A stretch of DNA of 64,000 bases, taken from assembly GCA_963781895.1 (NCBI GenBank), contig CAWAIM010000055.1, positions 5,454 to 69,453 on the forward strand, read 5' to 3'. The stretch is from Roseiarcus sp963781895. GTDB lineage: Bacteria > Pseudomonadota > Alphaproteobacteria > Rhizobiales > Beijerinckiaceae. A program made the translations under genes and the position numbers. The notes beneath the pieces are model-generated. The model did no database searches. It was not told where the DNA came from and saw only the letters and a list, made by a program, of their open reading frames with translations. Positions 17,927 through 25,456 of the stretch are shown in pieces; position 1 is the stretch's first letter, and every line of letters starts with the position of its first letter.

Positions 17927-18343
17927 TTACTTCCGGCGACGACGCTGCTGACCCAGGCCCATCTGTTTGGCCAAAGCCGAACGCGCCTTGGCGTAGGCCG
18001 GCGCCACCATCGGGTAATCGGACGGAAGACCCCACTTCTCCCGGTACTCTTCCGGGGAAAGATTGTATTGGGTCCGCAGATGCCGCTTCAACGACTTGAA
18101 TTTGCGGCCGTCTTCCAGGCAGATGATGTAATCGCTGGTAATCGACTTCTTCGGCGGAACCGCCGGCTTCGCCGCCTCGACGACGACGGGCTGCGCGCCT
18201 GTGGCGACGCGCACGATCGCGGCGTGAACGTCGCTGAGAAGCGCCGGGAGCTCGCTTGACGGTACGGAATTGTTCGACACATAAGCCGAGACGATTTCCG
18301 CGGCGAGTTCAACGTGGTTAGTGGATTCGGCCATAGTTGTCAT
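17927..18343 (-). CDS. mucR: MucR/Ros-family transcriptional regulator
   Basis: 138 residues. The N-terminal dimerisation part is NHVELAAEIVSAYVSNNSV, and the C-terminal zinc-finger-like DNA-binding domain is SDYIICLEDGRKFKSLKRHL through EEYREKWGLPSDYPM, ending MGLGQQRRRRK. The first cysteine and first histidine are present, but the position of the second histidine is Gln (HLRTQYNL) and the second cysteine is absent, so zinc binding may be altered or lost. MucR proteins silence AT-rich promoters for exopolysaccharide, motility and cell cycle. Start at 18343 (MTTMAES) or 18334. Confidence 0.94.
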   Translation of the reverse strand: MTTMAESTNHVELAAEIVSAYVSNNSVPSSELPALLSDVHAAIVRVATGAQPVVVEAAKPAVPPKKSITSDYIICLEDGRKFKSLKRHLRTQYNLSPEEYREKWGLPSDYPMVAPAYAKARSALAKQMGLGQQRRRRK

Positions 18344-18882
18344 TACTCCAAAAGCAAGTCTCAGAAGACCGCCTGGCGCCAATCTGCGCCAAGGCCATCC
18401 TGCTCGTCCGACCACGACGAGCTTCATGTCTATTTCGCCGCCAAGTGGCGACTTGGACAAATCACCCTATAATCCAAAAGAAAACATGGCACAAGAAAAA
18501 GTGCGCCGTTTTCAACTACGGCGCCTGACGACATCGCTCGAATACTCAACGTGCGCCCCAGGACTGACGTTGCATGTACACAAAAAAGGTGATTTCTTCT
18601 CTTGACAAAATCGCGCTTACGTGACCGTAAAGACTCCGCGAATCAGCATCGCGTCGATTTCATTTTCCCCGTCCGTCGAGTCGGAAGATCGCGATCTGAC
18701 CTAACTTTGCGCCAGGGCAGGTTGGCTATTGCGCTATTCGACGGCGCCGATTGTCTTCGTGGTCGGCGCTGCTTGACGGGGCGACGGGTTCGAAGAGGGA
18801 GATTGCGGGCTGATGATGTCATAAGCCGCCAAAGCGACTATATCCGAGGCAACACCACTTGACCGGCGGCCCGCGAGTTCCA
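18344..18882. other. Intergenic region between mucR and the ABC exporter
   Basis: 539 bp between divergent genes. The part at about 18440-18620 is richer in A/T than its surroundings, fitting a MucR-bound regulatory region. TTGACA at 18602-18607, followed 17 bp later by a poor -10 (CCGTAA), and a small inverted repeat TTACG/CGTAA are visible, but no promoter can be assigned with confidence. No convincing gene is seen. Confidence 0.4.
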
Positions 18883-20841
18883 ATGCACCATCACAAAACG
18901 TCGACATTCGTCGCGGCGCGCGCCAACGCCGACGGGCGCGCAACGCTGACGGGAACCGTCCGCCTATTGTGGCCCTACATCTGGCCGAGGGATCGGGCCG
19001 ATCTCAAGTTGCGCGTTTTCCTCGCCGTCGCGCTGATGCTTCTGTCAAAGCTGATCACGGTCGCCATTCCCTATTCCTACAAATGGGCGACCGATGCGGT
19101 GGCGGGAAAGCTGGGGCTCGACGCCGTCCCGCTCCCTCACGTCCTGATCGGCGTGGCGTCGCTGACCGTCATTTACGGAGCGCTGCGGATCCTGATGGCG
19201 CTGACGCAGCAAGGCCGCGACGCCTTGTTTGCCGCCGTCGCGATGAACGCGGTTCGGCGGCTGGCGATCGAAGTCTTCGATCACCTGCACCGTCTATCGT
19301 TGCGTTTTCATCTCGAGCGCAAGACCGGAGGACTGACGCGCATACTCGAACGCGGCCGCAACGCCATTGAAACGATCATTCGCACGTCGATGCTGGTCGC
19401 CGTTCCAACGATCGTCGAGTTCGCGTTGATTGTCGCGGTAATGCTGATCTCGTTCGACTGGCGTTACGTCGCGGCGATCAGCGCAACGGTCGCCCTCTAC
19501 CTGATCTACACCACGATCGCCACCAATTGGCGGATCGGCATTCGCCGCTCGATGAATGAGAGCGACACCGACGCCAACACCAAGGCGATCGACAGTCTGC
19601 TCAATTTCGAGACGGTGAAATACTTCGGCGCCGAACGCCGCGAGGCCGCGCGCTACGACAAGGCGATGGCGCGCTATGAACGCATGAGCGTGCGCACTTA
19701 CGTATCGCTGGCGGTGCTCAATGCAGGTCAGGCGGTCATTTTCACCATCGGCCTGGTCGTCGTGCTCATCATGTGCGTGGCCGAAATCAGGGGCGGCAAG
19801 AAGACCGTCGGCGACTTCGTGCTTGTCAACCTCATCATGCTGCAACTCTACCAGCCGCTCAATTTCATGGGCATGGTCTATCGCGACGTCAAGCAGGCGA
19901 TCGTCGACATCGAGGCGATGTTCTCGATCCTCGAGCAAAATCCCGAAATCGAGGACGCTCCCGGCGCGACGCCGCTGAAAGTGACCGCGGGCGCGGTCCG
20001 GTTCGAGAACGTCGAATTCGCCTATGACGCCGCCCGGCCGATCCTGCGCGGCATATCCTTCGACGCGCCGGCGGGCCACACGATCGCCATCGTCGGGCCG
20101 TCGGGCGCGGGCAAGTCGACGATCTCGCGGCTGCTGTTCCGCTTCTACGAGCCGACATCGGGCCGTATTCTGATCGACGGACAAGACATCCGCGCCGTCA
20201 CCCAGAGTTCGCTGCGCGCGGCCATCGGCATGGTGCCGCAGGACACCGTCCTCTTCAACGACTCGATCGTCTACAACATCCGCTACGGCCGGGACGGCGC
20301 CAGCGACGCCGAAGTGAGGGAGGCGGCGGTGAACGCGCAGATCGACGCCTTCATCGAAACGCTGCCCCAGGGCTACAACGCGCAGGTCGGCGAGCGCGGG
20401 CTCAAGCTCTCGGGCGGGGAAAAGCAGCGGGTCGCGATCGCGCGCACGATGCTCAAGGCGCCGCCGATTCTCGTGCTCGACGAAGCGACGTCGGCGCTCG
20501 ACAGTTTCACCGAGCGGGAAATCCAGTCGGCGCTCGAGCGCGTCTCGCGCGGCCGCACCACCCTCGTCATCGCGCATCGCCTGTCCACGGTCGTGAACGC
20601 CGACGAGATTCTGGTGCTCGACCAGGGCGTCATCGCCGAGCGCGGCGCTCATGAAGCGCTCCTGGCGCGCGGCGGGATCTACGCGGCGCTGTGGAATCGC
20701 CAAAGGGAGGTCGACGCGGCCGAGGAGACGTTGCGCCGGGCGGGCGAAGCCATCGACGTCGGCGGTGCGTCGCTGCGGCGGACCCGCGTGGAGGACGATC
20801 TCGACATCCCCGACGTCGCGGCCTCGCAGCCGGCGCCGTGA
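18883..20841 (+). CDS. ABC exporter, fused permease/ATPase, Atm1/HMT1 type
   Basis: About 652 residues from the ATG at 18883 (MHHHKTSTF); a TTG at 18859 would add eight. The N-terminal membrane domain has six hydrophobic segments (LRVFLAVALMLLSKLITVAI; FLIAV-like stretches; VIFTIGLVVVLIMCVAEI). NTKAIDSLLNFETVKYFGAE is highly characteristic of Atm1-type exporters. The ATPase has Walker A GPSGAGKS, signature LSGGEKQR, Walker B ILVLDEATSALD and H-loop IAHRLST. Atm1 relatives export glutathione-linked sulfur or heavy-metal conjugates from the cytoplasm. Substrate is inferred from family only. Confidence 0.9.
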   Translation: MHHHKTSTFVAARANADGRATLTGTVRLLWPYIWPRDRADLKLRVFLAVALMLLSKLITVAIPYSYKWATDAVAGKLGLDAVPLPHVLIGVASLTVIYGALRILMALTQQGRDALFAAVAMNAVRRLAIEVFDHLHRLSLRFHLERKTGGLTRILERGRNAIETIIRTSMLVAVPTIVEFALIVAVMLISFDWRYVAAISATVALYLIYTTIATNWRIGIRRSMNESDTDANTKAIDSLLNFETVKYFGAERREAARYDKAMARYERMSVRTYVSLAVLNAGQAVIFTIGLVVVLIMCVAEIRGGKKTVGDFVLVNLIMLQLYQPLNFMGMVYRDVKQAIVDIEAMFSILEQNPEIEDAPGATPLKVTAGAVRFENVEFAYDAARPILRGISFDAPAGHTIAIVGPSGAGKSTISRLLFRFYEPTSGRILIDGQDIRAVTQSSLRAAIGMVPQDTVLFNDSIVYNIRYGRDGASDAEVREAAVNAQIDAFIETLPQGYNAQVGERGLKLSGGEKQRVAIARTMLKAPPILVLDEATSALDSFTEREIQSALERVSRGRTTLVIAHRLSTVVNADEILVLDQGVIAERGAHEALLARGGIYAALWNRQREVDAAEETLRRAGEAIDVGGASLRRTRVEDDLDIPDVAASQPAP

Positions 20842-20912
20842 CATCGGACGCGATTTGCGCCAAGAGTGCGCCTCTCCTTTTGTCGAGCATCGCAACAATG
20901 AGCATCGCATAA

Positions 20913-21611
20913 ATGAGCGTCGCCAGTTCGCTTCGCCGTCAGCTCGCGCCGATCCATCCGGAGGGCTATCTGTTCGTCGCCGGGTTCATTGTCGCGACTC
21001 TGATCCTGTGGTGGATGTGGTCGCCGCTCGGCTGGATCGGCCTCGTCGCGACGTTGTGGTGCGCGTATTTCTTTCGCGATCCGGCGCGGGTGACGCCGCT
21101 GCGCGGCGATCTCGTCATTGCTCCCGCGGACGGAACCATCAGCTTCGCCGGCTTGGCCGCGCCGCCGCCCGAGCTCGGCTTCGGGATGGCGCCGATGCAG
21201 CGCGTGTCGATCTTCATGTCGGTGTTCGACTGTCACGTGAATCGCGCGCCGGTCGAAGGGCGGGTGTCGCAGATCGTCTATCACCCCGGCCTGTTTCTCA
21301 GCGCCGATCTCGACAAGGCGAGCGAGGACAACGAGCGCAACGGCATCGTCATCGAATCGGCCCTGGGACGTTTCGGAGTCGTTCAGATCGCCGGCCTGGT
21401 CGCGCGGCGAATCGTCTGTTTCACCCACGAGGGCGCCCACGTCGGCGCGGGCGAGCGCATCGGACTCATCCGCTTCGGCTCTCGCGTCGACGTCTATCTG
21501 CCCCATGAGGCGCAGATCGTCGTCGGCGTCGAGTCGCGCGCCGTCGCCGGCGAGACCGTGATCGCCGAGATCGCCGCCGAGGTCAGATCGCGCCATTTTC
21601 AGCGGAGTTGA
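20913..21611 (+). CDS. psd: Phosphatidylserine decarboxylase, short form
   Basis: 232 residues, makes phosphatidylethanolamine. HPEGYLFVAGFIVATLILWW is a membrane anchor, FFRDPARVTP and SVFDCHVNRAPVEG are conserved, and IRFGSRVDVYLP carries the Gly-Ser self-cleavage site that produces the pyruvoyl group. Short-form Psd of this type is usual in alphaproteobacteria. It precedes pssA by four bases, so the two steps from CDP-diacylglycerol to phosphatidylethanolamine are cotranslated. Confidence 0.95.
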   Translation: MSVASSLRRQLAPIHPEGYLFVAGFIVATLILWWMWSPLGWIGLVATLWCAYFFRDPARVTPLRGDLVIAPADGTISFAGLAAPPPELGFGMAPMQRVSIFMSVFDCHVNRAPVEGRVSQIVYHPGLFLSADLDKASEDNERNGIVIESALGRFGVVQIAGLVARRIVCFTHEGAHVGAGERIGLIRFGSRVDVYLPHEAQIVVGVESRAVAGETVIAEIAAEVRSRHFQRS

Positions 21612-21614
21612 CGC

Positions 21615-22421
21615 GTGAACGACGGCGCCCTCCCGCCCCCCGCGCCGCTCCCCGGCGCCGCCGCGCCGCCGCGAACGCGGGGCTTCCGGCCGGTGCGGTT
21701 GAGGCTTCTTCTGCCCAATATCGTGACCCTGGTCGCGCTCTGCCTCGGGATGACCGCGATCCGGCTGGCGATGGAGGGCTCGATCGACTGGGCGGTGAGC
21801 GCGGTCGTCGGCGCCGCTGTTCTCGATGGCCTCGACGGCCGGATCGCACGCGCGCTCAAGGGCACGTCCCGCTTCGGCGCCGAACTCGATTCGCTCGCCG
21901 ATTTCGTCGATTTCGGCGTCGCGCCGGCCTTCATCCTGTTCGTGACCGATCTTCATGCGGTCAAGAGCTTCGGCTGGGTGGCGGCGCTGCTGTTCGCAAT
22001 GGCCTGCGCCCTGCGTCTGGCGCGCTTCAACGTCATGCTCGAGGATCCCGACCAGCCGGGGTGGCGCAAGAACTTCTTTGTCGGCATGCCCGCGCCCGCC
22101 GGCGCGATCGTCGGACTTCTGCCGATCTACCTTCGCCTCGCCTTCGACCTCAGCGCCTCCACGCCCCGCGTCGCCGTCCTCGAAAGCCTCTATGTCGTCG
22201 CGGTGGCGCTGTTGATGGCGAGCCGCGTCCCGCACTTCTCGGGCAAGTCGTTTGGCCGGGTGCCGCGCGAATATGTCGCTGTCGTGCTGGTCGGCGTCGC
22301 CGCCGTGCTGCTGCTCGTCTTCATCTTCCCCATGCCGACTCTCGTCGCCCTCACGCTCGCCTATCTCGCCTCGATTCCGCTGGCGGTCAGACGGTACCGC
22401 GAGCTGGAACGGGCGGGGTGA
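21615..22421 (+). CDS. pssA: CDP-diacylglycerol-serine O-phosphatidyltransferase
   Basis: 268 residues. The GTG at 21615 starts right after psd. The catalytic motif is LDGLDGRIARALKGTSRFG followed by AELDSLAD, fitting the CDP-alcohol phosphotransferase pattern. Around eight hydrophobic helices are predicted by eye (LLPNIVTLVALCLGM, VVGAAVLDG, AVVLVGVAAVLLLVFIF). It makes phosphatidylserine, the substrate of Psd encoded just upstream. The Pro/Ala-rich first 20 residues are variable. Confidence 0.93.
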   Translation: MNDGALPPPAPLPGAAAPPRTRGFRPVRLRLLLPNIVTLVALCLGMTAIRLAMEGSIDWAVSAVVGAAVLDGLDGRIARALKGTSRFGAELDSLADFVDFGVAPAFILFVTDLHAVKSFGWVAALLFAMACALRLARFNVMLEDPDQPGWRKNFFVGMPAPAGAIVGLLPIYLRLAFDLSASTPRVAVLESLYVVAVALLMASRVPHFSGKSFGRVPREYVAVVLVGVAAVLLLVFIFPMPTLVALTLAYLASIPLAVRRYRELERAG

Positions 22422-22458
22422 CGGGCCGGAAGCCCGGCCGGCAAACCCCGTTCGCGCC

Positions 22459-23553
22459 CTACGCCCGGTCGATCGTCGGAGCGAGACCGGCAAGACGACG
22501 CATGTGCTGCGATCGCTCCTCCGCCATGTCCTGGAAATCCTTGTGCAGCCCTTGGGCGATTTGAACGCTCAACAGCTTCGATCGTCGCATGTCGGCGGGC
22601 GGATGAGTCTCCCAGCGCCGGAGCCGTTTCGACGCGGCGACCTTATCTAGGGCCTCCATCAAGACGAAAAGGATGTAGGGCGCCTCAAACAGTACGGTTT
22701 CGGCCAGGTCCAGCGTCATGGCGCCCGTCGATGTCACCGTCGCGATCAGCTCATGGCAAATCGTCGCGGCGAATCCGTCCGCCACGATCTCCTGATTCCA
22801 GTCATCCGTCAGTTCTGGTCGAACCTTCAGCGGCGGCTTTCTCTCGCCTTTCGATATGTTGGAAAACGGTCGCACCGATTGCAGGATATGGCCGAGCTCA
22901 TGCGCGACGACAAATTGTTGCAGCGCATAGGCGTAGTTTGCCGCAAGCGCGAGCGCCGCCTCCGATTTCAAAGCGATCGGCCACTCGTGCATACCGCGAA
23001 ACACGCCCTCGATGTTTCTCATGACGATCGAGCGCGCGGCGTCCATGTCAATTTCCGGCTCCAGGACAATCTGCCCGGAACCCAGCGCGCCGATTCTCAG
23101 TCGCATCGAGGCGACGATAACGCAGGCAATCCGATAGAGAAACAGCTCCAGCCCCGACTGGACAAGGATCAAATACCGTTCCTTGCCATAATCTTGAACT
23201 TCCGCGTTGAAGATCGGGTCCGGCGCTTCGCCGATGAAAATGCTCGCATCGTGCAGTCCCGTCTCCTTTGGCAGCGCCTCCAGGGATTGAACCAACAATT
23301 CACGCCAGTACCCGTTGAAAATAAATGGCTTGTCCGGCAAGGACCCAATCGCTTCGGAAAATCCTTCTTGCATTCCCAACAAGGAATTGCCGCGGGCGAG
23401 GTTCGCAATGATGTCCTGGCTGACCGCATCGGGCTTCACACCGTAGCGGCGGTTCAAAATTCGCAAATATTTCTTTTCCAAGAACACCAGCGCCGAATCG
23501 TTTGCGTTTGCCTTGCGCGCAATTCGGTCGAGAAGACTTGGCCTCTTCAGCAC
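22459..23553 (-). CDS. Putative zinc metallopeptidase, family not recognised
   Basis: 364 residues with no family I can name. VVAHELGHIL at about 215-224 has a HExxH zinc motif (H217, E218, H221), and WNQEIVADGFA at about 253-263 gives a downstream E-x2-AD that could supply the third zinc ligand, as in gluzincin peptidases. There is no signal peptide; the N-terminal half (RIARKANANDSALVFLEKK, RELLVQSLEALPKETG) looks like a separate domain. One hydrophobic stretch (LFLYRIACVIVASMRL) is weak. It lies 27 bp after the small membrane-protein gene at 23581-23922 on the same strand. A toxin-like or regulatory protease is possible, but function is unknown. Confidence 0.7.
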   Translation of the reverse strand: MLKRPSLLDRIARKANANDSALVFLEKKYLRILNRRYGVKPDAVSQDIIANLARGNSLLGMQEGFSEAIGSLPDKPFIFNGYWRELLVQSLEALPKETGLHDASIFIGEAPDPIFNAEVQDYGKERYLILVQSGLELFLYRIACVIVASMRLRIGALGSGQIVLEPEIDMDAARSIVMRNIEGVFRGMHEWPIALKSEAALALAANYAYALQQFVVAHELGHILQSVRPFSNISKGERKPPLKVRPELTDDWNQEIVADGFAATICHELIATVTSTGAMTLDLAETVLFEAPYILFVLMEALDKVAASKRLRRWETHPPADMRRSKLLSVQIAQGLHKDFQDMAEERSQHMRRLAGLAPTIDRA

Positions 23554-23580
23554 GGTCTTGTCGGCTCCGTGAAGCGCCGG

Positions 23581-23922
23581 CTACCTGCCAGCCAGAAACG
23601 TTTTCAGGGACGGTCGGAATGCACGAGGAGCAAAGCCCCTGCCGGTCGAATTTGGCGCGGCCGCCGCCAGCCCCTTGATGATCAATGGCGCCGACACACC
23701 GATATTGGCGACAAGAATGGCGTTTTTTGAATCGACGCCATAAGCGATGGCAAGCGCGCCGCCCGCCAGAATCATGAAAAGCGTCGCCAGCCAATATTTC
23801 CATTCTCGGGCGTACGCCGGAAAGCCGACCGAAGTTCTCAGCTCGTACCATCGCGCGATCTCGGCCAAGACGCCACCCAAGCATCCGACCAGAAATATGG
23901 CCAGTACTCCCGAGACCGTCAT
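23581..23922 (-). CDS. Small membrane protein upstream of the metallopeptidase
   Basis: 113 residues from the ATG at 23922. Segments: MTVSGVLAIFLVGCLGGVLA; YWLATLFMILAGGALAIAYG; and NAILVANIGVSAPLIIKGLA. About three transmembrane helices are likely, with a basic, Pro-containing tail (RGFAPRAFRPSLKTFLAGR). No family recognised. The tight spacing suggests it is cotranscribed with the metallopeptidase, and it may tether or control that enzyme at the membrane. That functional link is inference. Confidence 0.65.
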   Translation of the reverse strand: MTVSGVLAIFLVGCLGGVLAEIARWYELRTSVGFPAYAREWKYWLATLFMILAGGALAIAYGVDSKNAILVANIGVSAPLIIKGLAAAAPNSTGRGFAPRAFRPSLKTFLAGR

Positions 23923-24296
23923 TTTCGCCTCCCCCGCTGACGCGCCGCTGAACGCGACGGACGCCATCGGCGTCGCACTTGAATCAGTAAGCGCTTTTCG
24001 CGTTGGGAAGGCAATCGTCGGGCTTGGGCCGGTCGCGCCGCGCATGGAGGAAGACCTTCGTGCTGGCGGGCGCGCGTGACATCGCTGCCGATGGCTGAGA
24101 ACGCCCGGTCGTTCGGACCGTTCGGCGAGGCAACGGCGCGCCGGGCTGGACCATCGCGCATTGGGTCAGCTTTCCATTTCGCGCTGATATGGGCTAGGTA
24201 GCGCGGTCGCTTCCGGCGGCCGGCGGCGTGGTCCCGCGGACGGCTCAGGTCCGGCCCGCGCTTGCATTCCGGGATGCGGCGAATACAAGGAGCCCT
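23923..24296. other. Intergenic region before infA
   Basis: 374 bp between the divergent membrane-protein gene and infA. Nothing beyond the AAGGAG ribosome-binding site for infA could be identified; open frames here are short and unlike known proteins. Confidence 0.45.
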
Positions 24297-24515
24297 ATGT
24301 CGAAAGAAGAATTGCTTGAATTTCCGGGATTCGTGGTCGAGTTGCTGCCCAACGCGACATTCCGGGTCAAACTGGAGAACGACCACGAGATCATCGCCCA
24401 TACCGCGGGCAAGATGCGCAAGAACCGCATCCGCGTGCTGGCGGGCGACAAGGTCCTGGTCGAGATGACTCCCTACGACCTCACCAAGGGCCGGATCACT
24501 TACCGATTCAAATGA
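24297..24515 (+). CDS. infA: Translation initiation factor IF-1
   Basis: 72 residues, the standard length. MSKEELLEFPGFVVELLPNA, AHTAGKMRKNRIRVLAGDKV and TPYDLTKGRITYRFK are the S1-fold IF-1 sequence. It binds the 30S A site with IF-2 and IF-3. The ATG at 24297 follows AAGGAG. Its stop overlaps a possible maf start as ATGA, and infA-maf-yacG appear to form one operon, a common alphaproteobacterial arrangement. Confidence 0.98.
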   Translation: MSKEELLEFPGFVVELLPNATFRVKLENDHEIIAHTAGKMRKNRIRVLAGDKVLVEMTPYDLTKGRITYRFK

Positions 24516-24540
24516 GGATCGCCGATTCGAATGAGGATCG
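24503..24540 (+). repeat. 19-bp tandem duplication at the infA/maf junction
   Basis: CCGATTCAAATGAGGATCG at 24503-24521 is followed directly by CCGATTCGAATGAGGATCG at 24522-24540, one mismatch. The repeat contains the end of infA with its stop and the ATGA start signal, so two ATGs in different frames now precede maf. Because 19 is not a multiple of three, only the first is in the maf frame. Confidence 0.9.
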
Positions 24541-25210
24541 GGGTTGGACGGCCCATGCTGACGGCTCTGACGTGACACCTTCCCAGCCTCGTCCGCGTCT
24601 GGTCCTGGCGTCGGGTTCGCCGCGCAGGCTCGCGCTTCTCGGCCAGATCGGCGTCGACCCCGACGAGGTGCTGCCGTCCGAGATCGACGAAGCGCCGCGT
24701 CGCGGCGAATCTCCGCGCGCCCTGGCGCAAAGGCTGGCGACGGACAAGGCGAGAGCTTCGGCGGAGCTGGCGCTCAAGCTCCCCGACCCCCGCCCCTGCC
24801 TGACGCTCGCGGCCGATACGGTCGTGGCCGTCGGACGGCGGATGCTGCCGAAATGCGAAATCCTCGACGAGGCGGAGGCCTGCCTGCGCCTGCTGTCCGG
24901 CCGCTCCCATCGCGTCTATACCGGCCTGGCGCTGGCGACGCCGGGCGCCGGGTTGCGGCGCCGGCTGGTGGAGACGCGGCTCCGCTTCAAGCGGCTGTCG
25001 CGCGAGGAGATCGAGGCCTATCTCGGCAGCGGCGAATGGCGCGGCAAGGCCGGCGGCTACGCGATCCAGGGCCTCGCGGGCGCCTTTGTGGTGCGGCTGG
25101 TCGGCTCCTACACCAATGTGGTCGGACTTCCGCTCGCCGAAACCGTCGGTCTGCTCGCGGGCGAAGGCTATTATCCTCACCGGCAATGGGTCGCGAACCT
25201 GCTCAGATGA
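24512..25210 (+). CDS. maf: Maf-family nucleotide pyrophosphatase
   Basis: Up to 232 residues. PRLVLASGSPRRLALLGQIG is the family N-terminal motif (SxSPRR), LAADTVVAVGRRML carries the catalytic Asp, LSGRSHRVYTGLAL is conserved, and GEWRGKAGGYAIQGLAGAFV is the C-terminal signature. These enzymes hydrolyse modified or canonical nucleoside triphosphates, which has been linked to cell-division control. The ATG at 24512 overlaps the infA stop, but a 19-bp duplication lies here; the GTG at 24572 (VTPSQPRPRLVL) is a good alternative, giving 212 residues. Confidence 0.93.
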   Translation: MRIADSNEDRGWTAHADGSDVTPSQPRPRLVLASGSPRRLALLGQIGVDPDEVLPSEIDEAPRRGESPRALAQRLATDKARASAELALKLPDPRPCLTLAADTVVAVGRRMLPKCEILDEAEACLRLLSGRSHRVYTGLALATPGAGLRRRLVETRLRFKRLSREEIEAYLGSGEWRGKAGGYAIQGLAGAFVVRLVGSYTNVVGLPLAETVGLLAGEGYYPHRQWVANLLR

Positions 25211-25419
25211 ACGCCAACGACAACACGCCGCCCGGCGAACCGAAAGCGCGCCAACACAAGAGCCGCGCCTGCCCGATCTGCGGCAAGCCGCGCCACGAGC
25301 GCTACGACCCGTTCTGCTCGCGCCGCTGCGCCGACGTCGATCTGCACCGGTGGTTCAAAGGCGGCTACGCCATCCCCGGCGAGAGCGTGACGCCTGAGCC
25401 CGGCGACGAGGACGAGTGA
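25207..25419 (+). CDS. yacG: DNA gyrase inhibitor YacG
   Basis: 70 residues, small zinc protein. CPICGKPRHERYDPFCSRRC carries the four zinc cysteines (C-x2-C, then C-x3-C). DVDLHRWFKGGYAIPGE is the conserved tail that contacts GyrB, followed by an acidic end. Its start overlaps the maf stop as ATGA. It completes infA-maf-yacG. The genome's gyrA is also in this window, at 61247. Confidence 0.95.
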   Translation: MNANDNTPPGEPKARQHKSRACPICGKPRHERYDPFCSRRCADVDLHRWFKGGYAIPGESVTPEPGDEDE

Positions 25420-25456
25420 GGGCCTCAGCGGGCCGCGTCGTGCGCCGACCGGCGGA

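Noticed and set aside
18321..18605. Small plus-strand open frame opposite the mucR start
   Set aside because: No ribosome-binding site or recognisable motif, and it overlaps the mucR start region.
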